Part shown: positions 1 through 8,847 of the stretch, piece by piece | Layout of the letters: every line of letters begins with the position of its first letter | How positions within the stretch are numbered: the first letter of the stretch is position 1 | NCBI RefSeq assembly: GCF_022397915.1 | Contig: NZ_JAKEUO010000010.1 | Location: 124,001 to 188,000, forward strand | Direction: 5' to 3' | Length of the DNA stretch: 64,000 nucleotides | Origin: Vibrio sp. Isolate34 | GTDB taxonomy: Bacteria; Pseudomonadota; Gammaproteobacteria; Enterobacterales; Vibrionaceae | Program-made: the position numbers and the translations under genes | Notes under the pieces: model-generated | Database searches by the model: none | What the model saw: the letters and a program-made list of their open reading frames with translations, nothing else | What the model was told of the DNA's origin: nothing

Positions 1-2809
1 TTTTGAGCAATTGCTAGAGCATCAAAGTGAAGCCATTAGTACTTGGTCTGAGCCACTTATTGAAGATCTCAAACGTGTATTAGGCTTGAGCTGTTTTGTG
101 GGTGATTGTTTACAACGCGACACGATCTTATCTACGACCTTACCGGAGATGTTGGCATGCGAAGAACGTGCAGAAGGGTATCGTGGACGATTGGCAGAGT
201 TACTTTCGGGTTGCGCTGATGAGATGAGTGGCCAGCATGTGTTGCGCCAATTCCGCAACAGAGAAATGACCTATATTGCGTGGCGTGACTTCATGAGCTC
301 TTGGGAGTTAGAGCAAAGCCTAAATCATCTATCGATGTTGGCTGAGGCGATGATCTTCGAGACCTATCAATGGCAGTATGATATTTGTTGTAAAGAGTGG
401 GGCACACCATGCAATGAACAGGGTGAAGTGCAGCCGATGCTGATCATTGGCATGGGTAAGCTAGGTGGCGGTGAGCTTAATTTTTCTTCTGATATCGACC
501 TGATTTTTACCTATCCTGAGAACGGTGAAACCCAAGGTGCGAGACGCAGCATAGCGAATGCGCAGTTCTTCACGCGTTTAGGGCAACGCATTATCAAGGC
601 GCTGGATCAACAAACCTTTGACGGCTTCTGTTATCGCGTCGACATGCGCCTGCGTCCATTTGGTGAGAGTGGTCCATTGGTGATGAGCTACGCAGCACTG
701 GAAGATTACTACCAAGAGCAGGGGCGAGATTGGGAGCGCTATGCGATGGTCAAAGCGCGAGTGATGGGTAGCGAAATGTACCCTGAATATCAAGAGCTTC
801 GCCAGATGCTGCGCCCGTTTGTCTTCCGACGTTATATCGATTTCAGTGCGATTCAATCTTTGCGTCGTATGAAGTCAATGATCAGCAGCGAAGTACGCCG
901 TCGTGGTTTATCAAACAACATCAAGCTGGGTTCTGGTGGTATTCGCGAAGTAGAGTTTATCGCGCAAGTCTTCCAATTGATTCGTGGTGGGCGTGAACCA
1001 AGCCTCCGTGGCCGAGGTTTGCTGGAAACCCTAACGGCTATCGAGTCACTGCATTTACTAGAAACAGAAGAGGTGGGTCACCTACGTGATGCTTACCTAT
1101 TTTTACGTCGTCTTGAAAACCTACTGCAAGCGATGGCTGATAAACAAACTCAAACCTTGCCTGATGGGGAGTTCGAACAACTGCAGCTCGCCGTCGCGAT
1201 GCAGTTTCCTGATTGGGATAGTTTGATTACCACAACTCGCGCTCACATGGCCAATGTACACACCGTGTTTGAAGACCTAATAGGGGTTGATGAAGAAGAC
1301 GCGAACCCTATCGCGAGTCACTTTAGTGAATTGTGGGATATGGCGCATAAGCCGGACGTTATTGAGCATGTATTGGAACATGACATTGCTATCGCCAACC
1401 CACCAGAGGCGGCGAAAACCATCATCCAGTTTAAAGCGGACTTGGCGAAGAAGACTTTAGGCCCTCGTGGGCGGGAAGTCCTGAATCGATTAATGCCTAA
1501 AGTATTTCAAGCTTTATATACGAATAAAGACGCCGATTTTGGTTTGTCGCGAGTGCTACATTTACTGCAAAAAATAATGACGCGTACCACTTACCTTGAG
1601 CTATTGGATGAACACCCAGCAGCGCTGACTCAGTTAGTTCGCTTATGTACAGCAAGCCCAATGATCTCGGAGCAGCTTGGTCGCTACCCCATTCTATTAG
1701 ATGAACTTATCGACCCTCAGCAACTCTATAATCCAGTGCCTTTGGAGTCTTATAAGACGGAACTGCGTGATTATCTTGCTCGCATTCCTGAAGACGACAT
1801 GGAACAACAGATGGAAGGTCTGCGTCAGTTCAAACAGACCTGCATCTTGAGAATTGCTGCGGCGGATATTGCGGGTGTACTACCTGTGATGAAGGTCAGC
1901 GATCATCTTACTTACTTGGCAGAGGCAATTGTTGAAGCAGGTGTTAACCAAGCTTGGCTACAGGTGTCAGCGAAATTCGGTGAACCAACCCATGTTAAAG
2001 ATCGCGAAGGTCGCGGTTTTGCGGTTGTTGGTTACGGCAAAGTCGGTGGCTGGGAGCTTGGCTACAACTCAGACCTAGACATTGTGTTTATGCACGACTG
2101 TCCGGTACACATCTATACTGATGGTAAGAAAGAGATCGATGGACGCCAATTTTATCTGAGGTTGGCTCAGCGTATTATTCATATTTTCTCGACCAGAACC
2201 GCGTCGGGAATCCTATATGAAGTCGATACTCGCTTGCGTCCATCGGGTGCTTCGGGTTTGTTGGTAAGTCCAACCGATGCCTTTGATGAGTACCAGCATA
2301 ATGACGCGTGGACATGGGAGCATCAAGCTCTGACTCGTGCACGTATGATTTATGGTGATGACCTGTTAGCGTCTGCGTTCAATAAAACACGTCATGAGGT
2401 GCTGTGTTTAGCTCGTGATGAAGCGACGCTTAAAAAGTCTGTTGTGGATATGCGTGAAAAAATGCGCGGTCATCTTGGTGGTAAAAAAGCTGATAGATTC
2501 ATGCTTAAACAAGATGCAGGTGGTATTACCGATGTTGAGTTCTTGGCGCAATATTTAGTACTGCGATACAGCAATGAGAAGCCTAAGCTGACTCGTTGGT
2601 GTGACAATGTACGAATCTTTGAAAGCCTATTGTCACAAGGAATCATGGACGAGCAACAAGGCATGGCATTGATCAACGCCTATACAACTCTAAGGGATGA
2701 AATTCATCATCGCAATCTACTCAACCTAGATGCGGATGTGGCGATTGATAAGTTCGAAATGGAAAGAGAACATGTAGTTCAAGCTTGGAAGCAGTGGATG
2801 GAAGCATAA
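1..2809 (+). CDS. glnE: Bifunctional glutamine synthetase adenylyltransferase/deadenylase, 5' end cut by window
   Basis: Adds AMP to, and phosphorolytically removes it from, glutamine synthetase under control of PII and glutamine. Two homologous nucleotidyltransferase domains are visible. The N-terminal (deadenylylating) one has [20 protein letters not shown] near residue 146 of the visible part, and the C-terminal (adenylylating) one has [20 protein letters not shown] near residue 673; the paired aspartates in each are the metal ligands. The reading frame is open to the window edge. About 935 residues are visible against roughly 946 in E. coli, so only about a dozen N-terminal residues are missing; the TTG at 11 is an internal codon, not the start. 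hldE follows, as in E. coli. Confidence 0.97.
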   Translation, partial: FEQLLEHQSEAISTWSEPLIEDLKRVLGLSCFVGDCLQRDTILSTTLPEMLACEERAEGYRGRLAELLSGCADEMSGQHVLRQFRNREMTYIAWRDFMSSWELEQSLNHLSMLAEAMIFETYQWQYDICCKEWGTPCNEQGEVQPMLIIGMGKLGGGELNFSSDIDLIFTYPENGETQGARRSIANAQFFTRLGQRIIKALDQQTFDGFCYRVDMRLRPFGESGPLVMSYAALEDYYQEQGRDWERYAMVKARVMGSEMYPEYQELRQMLRPFVFRRYIDFSAIQSLRRMKSMISSEVRRRGLSNNIKLGSGGIREVEFIAQVFQLIRGGREPSLRGRGLLETLTAIESLHLLETEEVGHLRDAYLFLRRLENLLQAMADKQTQTLPDGEFEQLQLAVAMQFPDWDSLITTTRAHMANVHTVFEDLIGVDEEDANPIASHFSELWDMAHKPDVIEHVLEHDIAIANPPEAAKTIIQFKADLAKKTLGPRGREVLNRLMPKVFQALYTNKDADFGLSRVLHLLQKIMTRTTYLELLDEHPAALTQLVRLCTASPMISEQLGRYPILLDELIDPQQLYNPVPLESYKTELRDYLARIPEDDMEQQMEGLRQFKQTCILRIAAADIAGVLPVMKVSDHLTYLAEAIVEAGVNQAWLQVSAKFGEPTHVKDREGRGFAVVGYGKVGGWELGYNSDLDIVFMHDCPVHIYTDGKKEIDGRQFYLRLAQRIIHIFSTRTASGILYEVDTRLRPSGASGLLVSPTDAFDEYQHNDAWTWEHQALTRARMIYGDDLLASAFNKTRHEVLCLARDEATLKKSVVDMREKMRGHLGGKKADRFMLKQDAGGITDVEFLAQYLVLRYSNEKPKLTRWCDNVRIFESLLSQGIMDEQQGMALINAYTTLRDEIHHRNLLNLDADVAIDKFEMEREHVVQAWKQWMEA

Positions 2810-2836
2810 GTTGTCTTTTGCTTATCTATCACAGTG

Positions 2837-2854
2837 CCTATCGAGATAGGTTTT
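2837..2854 (+). terminator. Weak terminator-like hairpin after glnE
   Basis: CCTAT, loop CGAG, ATAGG, then four T residues, 28 bases after the glnE stop. The stem is only 5 bp, so termination may be partial or Rho-assisted. Confidence 0.3.
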
Positions 2855-2870
2855 ACTGATTTTTATATGG

Positions 2871-2899
2871 TTTAGCCACTGTAATCAGTGTGCTAGACT
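2871..2899 (+). promoter_or_regulatory. Likely sigma-70 promoter of hldE
   Basis: TTTAGC, a 17-nt spacer and TAGACT, with TGC directly before the -10 (an extended -10). It ends 30 nt before the hldE ATG. Judged by eye. Confidence 0.4.
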
Positions 2900-2929
2900 C
2901 TAGCCAGATTCGATTTTTGGAGTTCAACA

Positions 2930-4360
2930 ATGAAACCAATTCTACCTGACTACAGCCAATCAGGTGTTCTTATTGTCGGTGACGTCATGCTTGATCGTTA
3001 CTGGTATGGTCCAACTGGCCGTATTTCACCAGAAGCACCTGTACCCGTTGTAAAAGTAGAAAATAACGAAGAGCGCCCTGGTGGTGCCGCCAACGTTGCA
3101 ATGAACATTGCCTCTCTTGGTGGTCATGCTCATGTTGTTGGTTTAACTGGTAAAGATGAACCTGCCGAGGTGTTAAAAAATACCTTGGGCGCACTTAAGG
3201 TTAAGTGTGATTTCGTTGAGCTAGAAGACTATCCAACGATCACTAAACTGCGAGTGATGAGCCGTGGTCAACAGTTGATCCGTCTTGATTTTGAAGACAA
3301 ATTTGAAAACACAGATCCTGAACTGGTTTTGTCTCGCATGGAACAAGCGCTTCCTAATGTTCGCTCTGTAATCCTGTCAGATTACGCGAAAGGTGCGTTG
3401 GAGCATGTGCAGAGCTTTATTCAAAAAGCGCGCGCGGCCAACGTTCCTGTATTTATTGATCCGAAAGGTGCTGATTTAGAACGTTATCGTGGTGCGACTC
3501 TGCTTACGCCAAACATGGCAGAGTTCGAGCTGGTGGCTGGTAAGGTTAAATCAGAAGAAGACCTTATCGAGAAAGGCATCGCTTTGATTGAGAAGTATGA
3601 CTTCGAAGCTTTGTTAGTGACTCGTAGTGAGCATGGTATGACGCTACTGCGTAAAGGTCAGGCACCATTCCATTTGCCGACTCAAGCGAAAGAAGTGTAT
3701 GACGTGACGGGTGCTGGCGATACGGTTATCTCTGTCCTTGCCGCTTCTGTTGCCGCTGGTAAACCACTGGATGAAGCGTGTGCATTAGCGAATGCGGCTG
3801 CTGGTGTGGTTGTCGGTAAGCTAGGTACATCAACACTGTCTACGATTGAATTAGCGGAAGCGATTCACGGTAGCCAAGATACAGATTACGGTGTTATCTC
3901 TGAAGCAGCACTAGTTGAAGCGGTGAAGCGTGCTCGTGCCAAAGGCGAGAAAGTGGTTATGACTAATGGCTGCTTTGATATTCTGCATGCGGGGCATGTT
4001 TCTTACATGAACCACGCTGCTGAATTAGGCGATCGTTTGATTGTTGCAGTGAATACTGATGATTCAGTGAAACGCTTAAAAGGCCCAGGTCGTCCTGTGA
4101 ATCCTACCGATCGTCGTATGGCGGTTCTGGCTGGTTTAGGTGCAGTTGATTGGGTTGTTCCGTTTTCTGAGGATACGCCTCAACGTTTGATCTCTGAAGT
4201 GCTGCCAAGCATTTTAGTGAAAGGTGGCGATTACAAACCTGAAGAGATAGCGGGTGGAGCGGAAGTCATTGCTGCTGGCGGGGAAGTCAAAGTGCTTAAC
4301 TTTGAAGACGGTTGTTCTACTACTGAAATCATTAAAGCGATCAAAGGCGGCCGAGGCTAA
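2930..4360 (+). CDS. hldE: Bifunctional heptose-7-phosphate kinase / heptose-1-phosphate adenylyltransferase
   Basis: Makes ADP-heptose for the lipopolysaccharide inner core. The first ~315 residues are a PfkB/ribokinase-type kinase (phosphorylates C1 of D-glycero-beta-D-manno-heptose 7-phosphate), with the anion-hole signature [16 protein letters not shown] near residues 259-274. The last ~130 residues are a cytidylyltransferase-like domain with [16 protein letters not shown] near residue 345; HAGH is the HxGH nucleotide-binding motif. The length of 476 aa matches the usual fused form (E. coli 477). The ATG follows GGAG with good spacing. A hairpin terminator shared with the convergent tolC follows. 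Confidence 0.97.
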   Translation: MKPILPDYSQSGVLIVGDVMLDRYWYGPTGRISPEAPVPVVKVENNEERPGGAANVAMNIASLGGHAHVVGLTGKDEPAEVLKNTLGALKVKCDFVELEDYPTITKLRVMSRGQQLIRLDFEDKFENTDPELVLSRMEQALPNVRSVILSDYAKGALEHVQSFIQKARAANVPVFIDPKGADLERYRGATLLTPNMAEFELVAGKVKSEEDLIEKGIALIEKYDFEALLVTRSEHGMTLLRKGQAPFHLPTQAKEVYDVTGAGDTVISVLAASVAAGKPLDEACALANAAAGVVVGKLGTSTLSTIELAEAIHGSQDTDYGVISEAALVEAVKRARAKGEKVVMTNGCFDILHAGHVSYMNHAAELGDRLIVAVNTDDSVKRLKGPGRPVNPTDRRMAVLAGLGAVDWVVPFSEDTPQRLISEVLPSILVKGGDYKPEEIAGGAEVIAAGGEVKVLNFEDGCSTTEIIKAIKGGRG

Positions 4361-4403
4361 CCTTCGGTCTTTTAGCTTCTATGTTAGCTTTTGAATAGAC
4401 AAT

Positions 4404-4432
4404 AAAAATGCCGCTCAATGAGCGGCATTTTT
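4404..4432. terminator. Bidirectional terminator between hldE and tolC
   Basis: AAAAATGCCGCT, loop CAATG, AGCGGCATTTTT. The A and T tracts on both sides let the hairpin work on both strands, as expected between convergent genes. Confidence 0.9.
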
Positions 4433-4458
4433 GTAACTGTAACGTAAGCTATTCTGAA

Positions 4459-5802
4459 TTACTTGCTTGCTACTTTTAAACCTGCGTTTACATCAACAAT
4501 GTCTTGTTCGCTTAGCGTACCAACCGCTTGGCGAAGCTGAAGTACACTTAGGATGTAGTTGTAACGAGCATCTGAAAGGTTTTTGTTCGCATCGTATAGA
4601 CGACGAGTCGAGTCTAGTACGTCAACAATCGTACGAGTACCAACATCAAAACCAGCTTCTGTTGCTTCTAGAGCAGACTGAGCAGACACTACAGATTGTT
4701 CGTAAGCGCGTAGAGCACCAATCGAAGCACTGATGTTGTTGTTGAATGCACGTACGTCTTTCACAACGCTACGGTAAGTCGCTTCTAGATCTTCACTTGC
4801 TGCAACGTAGTTGTATTCAGCCTGTTTAGTCAAAGAAGTTGTGTTACCACCCGTGTATAGAGGTACAACTAAGTTCAAACCAATGTTTAGGTTGTCTTGA
4901 TCGTAGTCGCCGTTTCCTGTTGGAGTATTGGCGGTATCAGTTTGACCTGCAAATGCGTAGCTACCGTCTAATGTTAGGCTAGGAAGGTGCCCAGAGCTTG
5001 CTAGAGAGATGTTATCTTTAGCGATATCTTGAGAAATACGCGATGCCAATAGGCTTAGGTTTTTCTGTTGAGCTTGTTCAACTAGCGCTGCAGCTGTTTC
5101 TGATGATTTGCTTGCTGAGAATCGATCAGTATCTAGGATGCTTAGGTTAGAGTGTTCCTGACCTGTAATCTCACGTAGACCTTCGTAGCTATTCGTTAGG
5201 TCGTTCTCTGCAAGAACTTCATCAGCCAAAACGCCATCGTACTGAGCTTGTGCATCGTGTACATCGGTGATCGCTGAAAGACCAACTTCAAAACGCTGCT
5301 TAGTTTGTTCTAGTTGACGAGCAACCGCTGCTTTTTCTGCACGAACAAACTCTAGGTTATCTTGAGCGCGAAGTACTTCGAAGTATGCTGTCGCAACACG
5401 AAGGATCAAAGCTTGTTGCTCTGCCGCGTAAGCTGAATCAGATTGACGAGCAGTCTTCTCTGCCGTATCTAGCGTGATCCAAGAAGAACGTTGGTAAAGC
5501 TCTTGACTGAAGCCAACACCAACACCCCAATTATTGCTGTCAATATTTGAGTTGCCTGATGAGTCATAATCACGTTCACCACGATTAATGTCGTAGTTAG
5601 CTGTTAGATTGATTTGAGGTAACAAAGAGCTACGGCTTGACGTTACTGCTTCAAAAGCGGCATCGCGCTGCGCTGCTGAACGAAGAAGTTGTGGATCGTT
5701 CTGTTTTGCTTGGTCGTAAACTTCAGCTAGCGTATCAGCAAAAGCTGACGAACTCAGGCTGCCAATTGCTGCACTGATAAATAGTGGAAGCAGTTTTTTC
5801 AT
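4459..5802 (-). CDS. tolC: Outer membrane efflux channel TolC
   Basis: Trimeric outer-membrane and periplasmic tunnel used by RND, MFS and type I secretion pumps. The N-terminus MKKLLPLFISAAIGSLSSSAFA is a signal peptide with an AxA-type cleavage site, and mature protein would begin near ADTLAEVYDQA, typical for TolC. The body shows two internally related outer membrane efflux protein repeats rich in coiled-coil heptads, such as QALILRVATAYFEVLRAQDN in the first half and the DVGTRTIVDVLDSTRRLYDA segment in the second. At 447 aa it is shorter than E. coli TolC (493), mainly at the C-terminus. It is divergent from nudF, the same neighbourhood as E. coli. Confidence 0.96.
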   Translation of the reverse strand: MKKLLPLFISAAIGSLSSSAFADTLAEVYDQAKQNDPQLLRSAAQRDAAFEAVTSSRSSLLPQINLTANYDINRGERDYDSSGNSNIDSNNWGVGVGFSQELYQRSSWITLDTAEKTARQSDSAYAAEQQALILRVATAYFEVLRAQDNLEFVRAEKAAVARQLEQTKQRFEVGLSAITDVHDAQAQYDGVLADEVLAENDLTNSYEGLREITGQEHSNLSILDTDRFSASKSSETAAALVEQAQQKNLSLLASRISQDIAKDNISLASSGHLPSLTLDGSYAFAGQTDTANTPTGNGDYDQDNLNIGLNLVVPLYTGGNTTSLTKQAEYNYVAASEDLEATYRSVVKDVRAFNNNISASIGALRAYEQSVVSAQSALEATEAGFDVGTRTIVDVLDSTRRLYDANKNLSDARYNYILSVLQLRQAVGTLSEQDIVDVNAGLKVASK

Positions 5803-5980
5803 TTTCCTATTCCTGCCTTTTATGGAATTTTCTTTAAAAGAGTTTAACCCAGTTTGGTGGTAATTTACTCGAAACTTTGCACTTTTTTACAGTTAACTGT
5901 CCACTTGTGCAATATTTATTTTTTTAAACTTAACTTTAATTATAAATTTTATATAAAAAGTTGAACCTTATCCTTGGTAG

Positions 5981-6008
5981 TTAACTCGGACAATGAGTAA
6001 ACTATAAA
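5981..6008 (+). promoter_or_regulatory. Possible promoter of the nudF operon
   Basis: TTAACT, a 16-nt spacer, TATAAA. It lies in the AT-rich 227-nt divergent region between tolC and nudF, 21 nt before the chosen nudF start. The -35 is weak. Confidence 0.3.
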
Positions 6009-6029
6009 GATCACTTAGTGAGGTACCAA

Positions 6030-6659
6030 ATGCAACAGTATGACAATCAACGACATGAGTTTACTCCGCAAGATGTGGAAATAGTCTCAAAAGAGACGCT
6101 GTTTCGTGGTTTTTTCAAAATGGTTAAGTACACATTTAAACATAGACTGTTTGAGGGTGGCTGGAGCCAACCAATACAGCGTGAGATGTTTGAGCGTGGT
6201 CATGCTGCCGCTTTGCTGCCTTATGATCCTGTGCGTGATGAAGTGGTGATCGTCGAACAGATTCGCATTGGCGCATTAGAACATGAGAACCCATGGCAAT
6301 ACGAAATTGTTGCCGGGATCATTGATACCGATGAATCACCGCAAGACGTTGCCCGTCGCGAGGCGATGGAAGAAGCGGGAGTCGAAGTCGGATCTGTGTT
6401 GCCTATTACTTCGTATTACCCTTCATCTGGTGGTTGTTCAGAAAAGCTCGACGTTTTTGTTGGCTGTGTTGATGCAACGACAGCAAAAGGGGTGCACGGA
6501 CTGGATTACGAAGGTGAAGACATTCGTGTGCAAGTGATGAGTCGCGAAGCCGCTTATCAGTTAGTAAAAGACGGTGTGTTTGAAAATGGAGCCACGATCA
6601 TTGCGCTACAGTGGCTACAATTGAACTACCAAGAATTACAGTCAGAGTGGATAGATTAA
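6030..6659 (+). CDS. nudF: ADP-ribose pyrophosphatase (Nudix hydrolase)
   Basis: Hydrolyses ADP-ribose to AMP and ribose 5-phosphate, limiting a reactive metabolite. The Nudix box is intact around residues 93-115: GIIDTDESPQDVARREAMEE followed by AGV, with the REAMEEAG core that binds metal. I chose the ATG at 6030, giving 209 aa, the E. coli length. A GTG at 6018 is in frame, but it is part of GTGAGG, which reads better as the ribosome binding site for 6030. First gene of a run nudF-yqiB-cpdA-yqiA-parE that matches E. coli order. Confidence 0.93.
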   Translation: MQQYDNQRHEFTPQDVEIVSKETLFRGFFKMVKYTFKHRLFEGGWSQPIQREMFERGHAAALLPYDPVRDEVVIVEQIRIGALEHENPWQYEIVAGIIDTDESPQDVARREAMEEAGVEVGSVLPITSYYPSSGGCSEKLDVFVGCVDATTAKGVHGLDYEGEDIRVQVMSREAAYQLVKDGVFENGATIIALQWLQLNYQELQSEWID

Positions 6660-6663
6660 CGTC

Positions 6664-7104
6664 ATGCCAAATATAGCGGTCAAAAAACCGTATCATGTTG
6701 ATCTTGCTGAATTGATGCGAGTTTACGAGACTAACTATGCCAAACTTAACGCTTTGTTACCGGTTGGGCATGAGGTTGGTGACGTGCGCTGTTACCAAGC
6801 CGTTAATATGGTGTATCAATTGACAGTGAATGAGGTCACAAAATACACCACATTAATAGACATATGTCAGAGTGACGCGATGCCAGTGTTTCCTTTGCCA
6901 AAAATGTCTGTCAGGCTATATCACGACGCTCGAGTTGCAGAAGTGTGCGCTAGCGGGGATTTTTCGCGTGTCAAAGCGAAATATGACTATCCCAACACTA
7001 AGCTTCTGCAAAAGGACGAGAAATTTCAATTGAATAAATTTCTTGGGGAATGGTTAACGTTTTGTTTAAAAACGGGTATCAGCCGAACCCCAATTGCCTT
7101 TTAA
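6664..7104 (+). CDS. yqiB: DUF1249 family protein YqiB
   Basis: Small soluble protein of unknown function; 146 aa against about 140 in E. coli. No signal peptide or membrane segment. Family-like stretches are PYHVDLAELMRVYETNYAKL at the N-terminus and MSVRLYHDARVAEVC in the middle, near residue 79. It starts only 4 nt after nudF stops, so translation is probably coupled. The assignment rests on resemblance to DUF1249 and on its fixed place between nudF and cpdA; I cannot give a biochemical role. Confidence 0.88.
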   Translation: MPNIAVKKPYHVDLAELMRVYETNYAKLNALLPVGHEVGDVRCYQAVNMVYQLTVNEVTKYTTLIDICQSDAMPVFPLPKMSVRLYHDARVAEVCASGDFSRVKAKYDYPNTKLLQKDEKFQLNKFLGEWLTFCLKTGISRTPIAF

Positions 7105-7162
7105 TTGAGCCTATTTTAGAACACTTTAAAGTCTAAACAGTAACGTATCTGGATTTGTTATT

Positions 7163-7987
7163 TTGGAATTATCACACACTTCAAAATTTGATGAGAGCAG
7201 TATTAAGCTTGTACAGCTAACGGACACGCATTTATTTGCGCCGAGCAATGGCAGCTTATTAAGCATCAACACTCAAGATAGCTTTCGTGCTGTAGTCGAT
7301 GGCATTGTTAGTCAGGGCTTTGACTATCAAGCGATCTTAGCGACAGGTGATATCTCGCAAGATCACAGTGCTGAGTCGTACCAGAAATTTGAGTCAGGGA
7401 TTCAGCCTTTAGAAAAACCTTGTTACTGGCTTCCGGGCAACCATGACTTCAAGCCGAATATGGGCAGCGTTTTACCATCACCACAAATTCAATGCGTTGA
7501 GCATGTCTTGCTAGGTGATAACTGGCAGATGGTGATGTTGGACTCTCAAGTTGTCGGTGTTCCACATGGTCGCCTGAGCGATCAACAACTTGATCTACTA
7601 GAACAAAAACTGGCGGAATTCCCTGAGCGCAATACTTTGGTTTTGTTGCACCACCACCCGTTATTAGTGGGCAGTGCATGGCTCGATCAACACAATTTGA
7701 AAGATGCTGATCAGTTCTGGGATGTGGTTCAACAGCACACCAATGTGAAAGCCGTGTTGTGTGGTCATGTCCATCAAGACATGAACCGAGAGCACCATGG
7801 TGTACAAGTTATGGCAACTCCGTCGACTTGTGTTCAGTTCAAACCGAACTCAGATGACTTCGCTGTAGATACCTTATCTCCTGGTTGGAGAGAGATTGAA
7901 CTGCACCAAGACGGTACGGTGAGTACTCAAGTTCGTCGCTTGCCTAACGGGCAGTTCTTACCTGATTTTGAAGCCGCTGGCTATTAA
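7163..7987 (+). CDS. cpdA: 3',5'-cyclic AMP phosphodiesterase CpdA
   Basis: Cytosolic class III cyclic-nucleotide phosphodiesterase that turns cAMP into AMP and so tempers CRP signalling. All metallophosphoesterase motifs are present in order: DTHLF near residue 21, GDISQD near 66, GNHDF near 95, HHHPLL near 159 and GHVHQD near 200; these His, Asp and Asn residues hold the di-metal centre. The length of 274 aa matches E. coli (275). The start is a TTG at 7163 with a poor Shine-Dalgarno sequence, hinting at low or coupled translation; no in-frame ATG lies before the first catalytic motif. Confidence 0.94.
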   Translation: MELSHTSKFDESSIKLVQLTDTHLFAPSNGSLLSINTQDSFRAVVDGIVSQGFDYQAILATGDISQDHSAESYQKFESGIQPLEKPCYWLPGNHDFKPNMGSVLPSPQIQCVEHVLLGDNWQMVMLDSQVVGVPHGRLSDQQLDLLEQKLAEFPERNTLVLLHHHPLLVGSAWLDQHNLKDADQFWDVVQQHTNVKAVLCGHVHQDMNREHHGVQVMATPSTCVQFKPNSDDFAVDTLSPGWREIELHQDGTVSTQVRRLPNGQFLPDFEAAGY

Positions 7988-7999
7988 TGAAGGTTGCTA

Positions 8000-8608
8000 A
8001 TGATGTCTGAACCTATCGAGCAAACTGCAAAACCATCTCTGCTTCTCTATATTCATGGTTTTAACAGTTCATCTCGTTCTCACAAAGCGACGGTGATGAC
8101 TGAGTATTGCGCGGAGCATCGCGCTGATATCAAGGTGATTACCCCTCAACTGCCGAGTTTTCCTCAGCAAGCGGCACTTCATTTGCAAACGTTGGTGGAG
8201 CAATATAAAGATCAGTACCAGATCGCATTAGTCGGCAGTTCGTTGGGTGGCTACCTTTCAACATGGCTTAATAGTCACTATGGTTTTAAAGCGGTTGTGG
8301 TTAACCCTGCGGTGAAGCCATATGAGTTGTTGGCTGATTATTTGGGTGAGCAAATAAACCCATATACAGATGAAAGATATGTACTGGAAACAAAGCATAT
8401 TGATGAATTGAAGGCGTTAGAGGTGCCGGCTATCGAAAAGCCGAGCGACTTCTGGCTGCTTCAGCAAACGGAAGACGAAGTTCTGGATTACCGACAAGCG
8501 GTAGAGAAGTACCAAGGTGCAACACAAACAGTCGAAGAGGGCGGTGATCATAGCTTTGTTGATTTTGAGCGCTACCCACAGCAAATTGTCACCTTTCTAA
8601 ACCTTTAA
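8000..8608 (+). CDS. yqiA: YqiA-type alpha/beta-hydrolase esterase
   Basis: Soluble carboxylesterase of the UPF0227 family; its natural substrate is not established. Alpha/beta-hydrolase features are YIHGFNSS (oxyanion region) near residue 16, GSSLGGYLSTW near residue 80 holding the nucleophile serine, an acidic residue in TEDEVLDYR, and the catalytic histidine in GGDHSF near the end. An in-frame TTG occurs at 7994, but GAAGG at 7989-7993 is well spaced for the ATG at 8000, giving 202 aa (E. coli 193). It lies 12 nt after cpdA. Confidence 0.9.
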   Translation: MMSEPIEQTAKPSLLLYIHGFNSSSRSHKATVMTEYCAEHRADIKVITPQLPSFPQQAALHLQTLVEQYKDQYQIALVGSSLGGYLSTWLNSHYGFKAVVVNPAVKPYELLADYLGEQINPYTDERYVLETKHIDELKALEVPAIEKPSDFWLLQQTEDEVLDYRQAVEKYQGATQTVEEGGDHSFVDFERYPQQIVTFLNL

Positions 8609-8705
8609 CCTGTTTCACCAACAGAGTGATTTTCTCTTGTTTGCCTGTTATTTCATCTATCAATGGTGAAATATCATAGTTTGATGTCTTAGTTTTTGAA
8701 CTAGC

Positions 8706-8734
8706 TTGACATCATTACTCAGCTTCCAGACTAT
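8706..8734 (+). promoter_or_regulatory. Possible promoter for parE-parC
   Basis: A perfect TTGACA at 8706-8711 lies in the 239-nt yqiA-parE gap. The matching -10 is poor: GACTAT at 17 nt spacing or TATATT at 20 nt. The site is 114 nt before parE. Confidence 0.35.
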
Positions 8735-8762
8735 ATTCCCCAATACTTCGCTCGTTCGCTCT

Positions 8763-8780
8763 ACTATGAAGGTTCATAGT
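8763..8780. promoter_or_regulatory. Perfect 8-bp inverted repeat in the parE leader
   Basis: ACTATGAA-GG-TTCATAGT. It sits between the candidate promoter and the parE start. The 2-nt centre suits a protein operator better than an RNA hairpin. It does not match LexA (CTGT-N8-ACAG). Function unknown. Confidence 0.4.
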
Positions 8781-8847
8781 AATAATTTTGTTTTAGTGAA
8801 ACTAGAGCCCGCGAACTGACGCAAACTTTTTGAGTAAACTCCGTATT

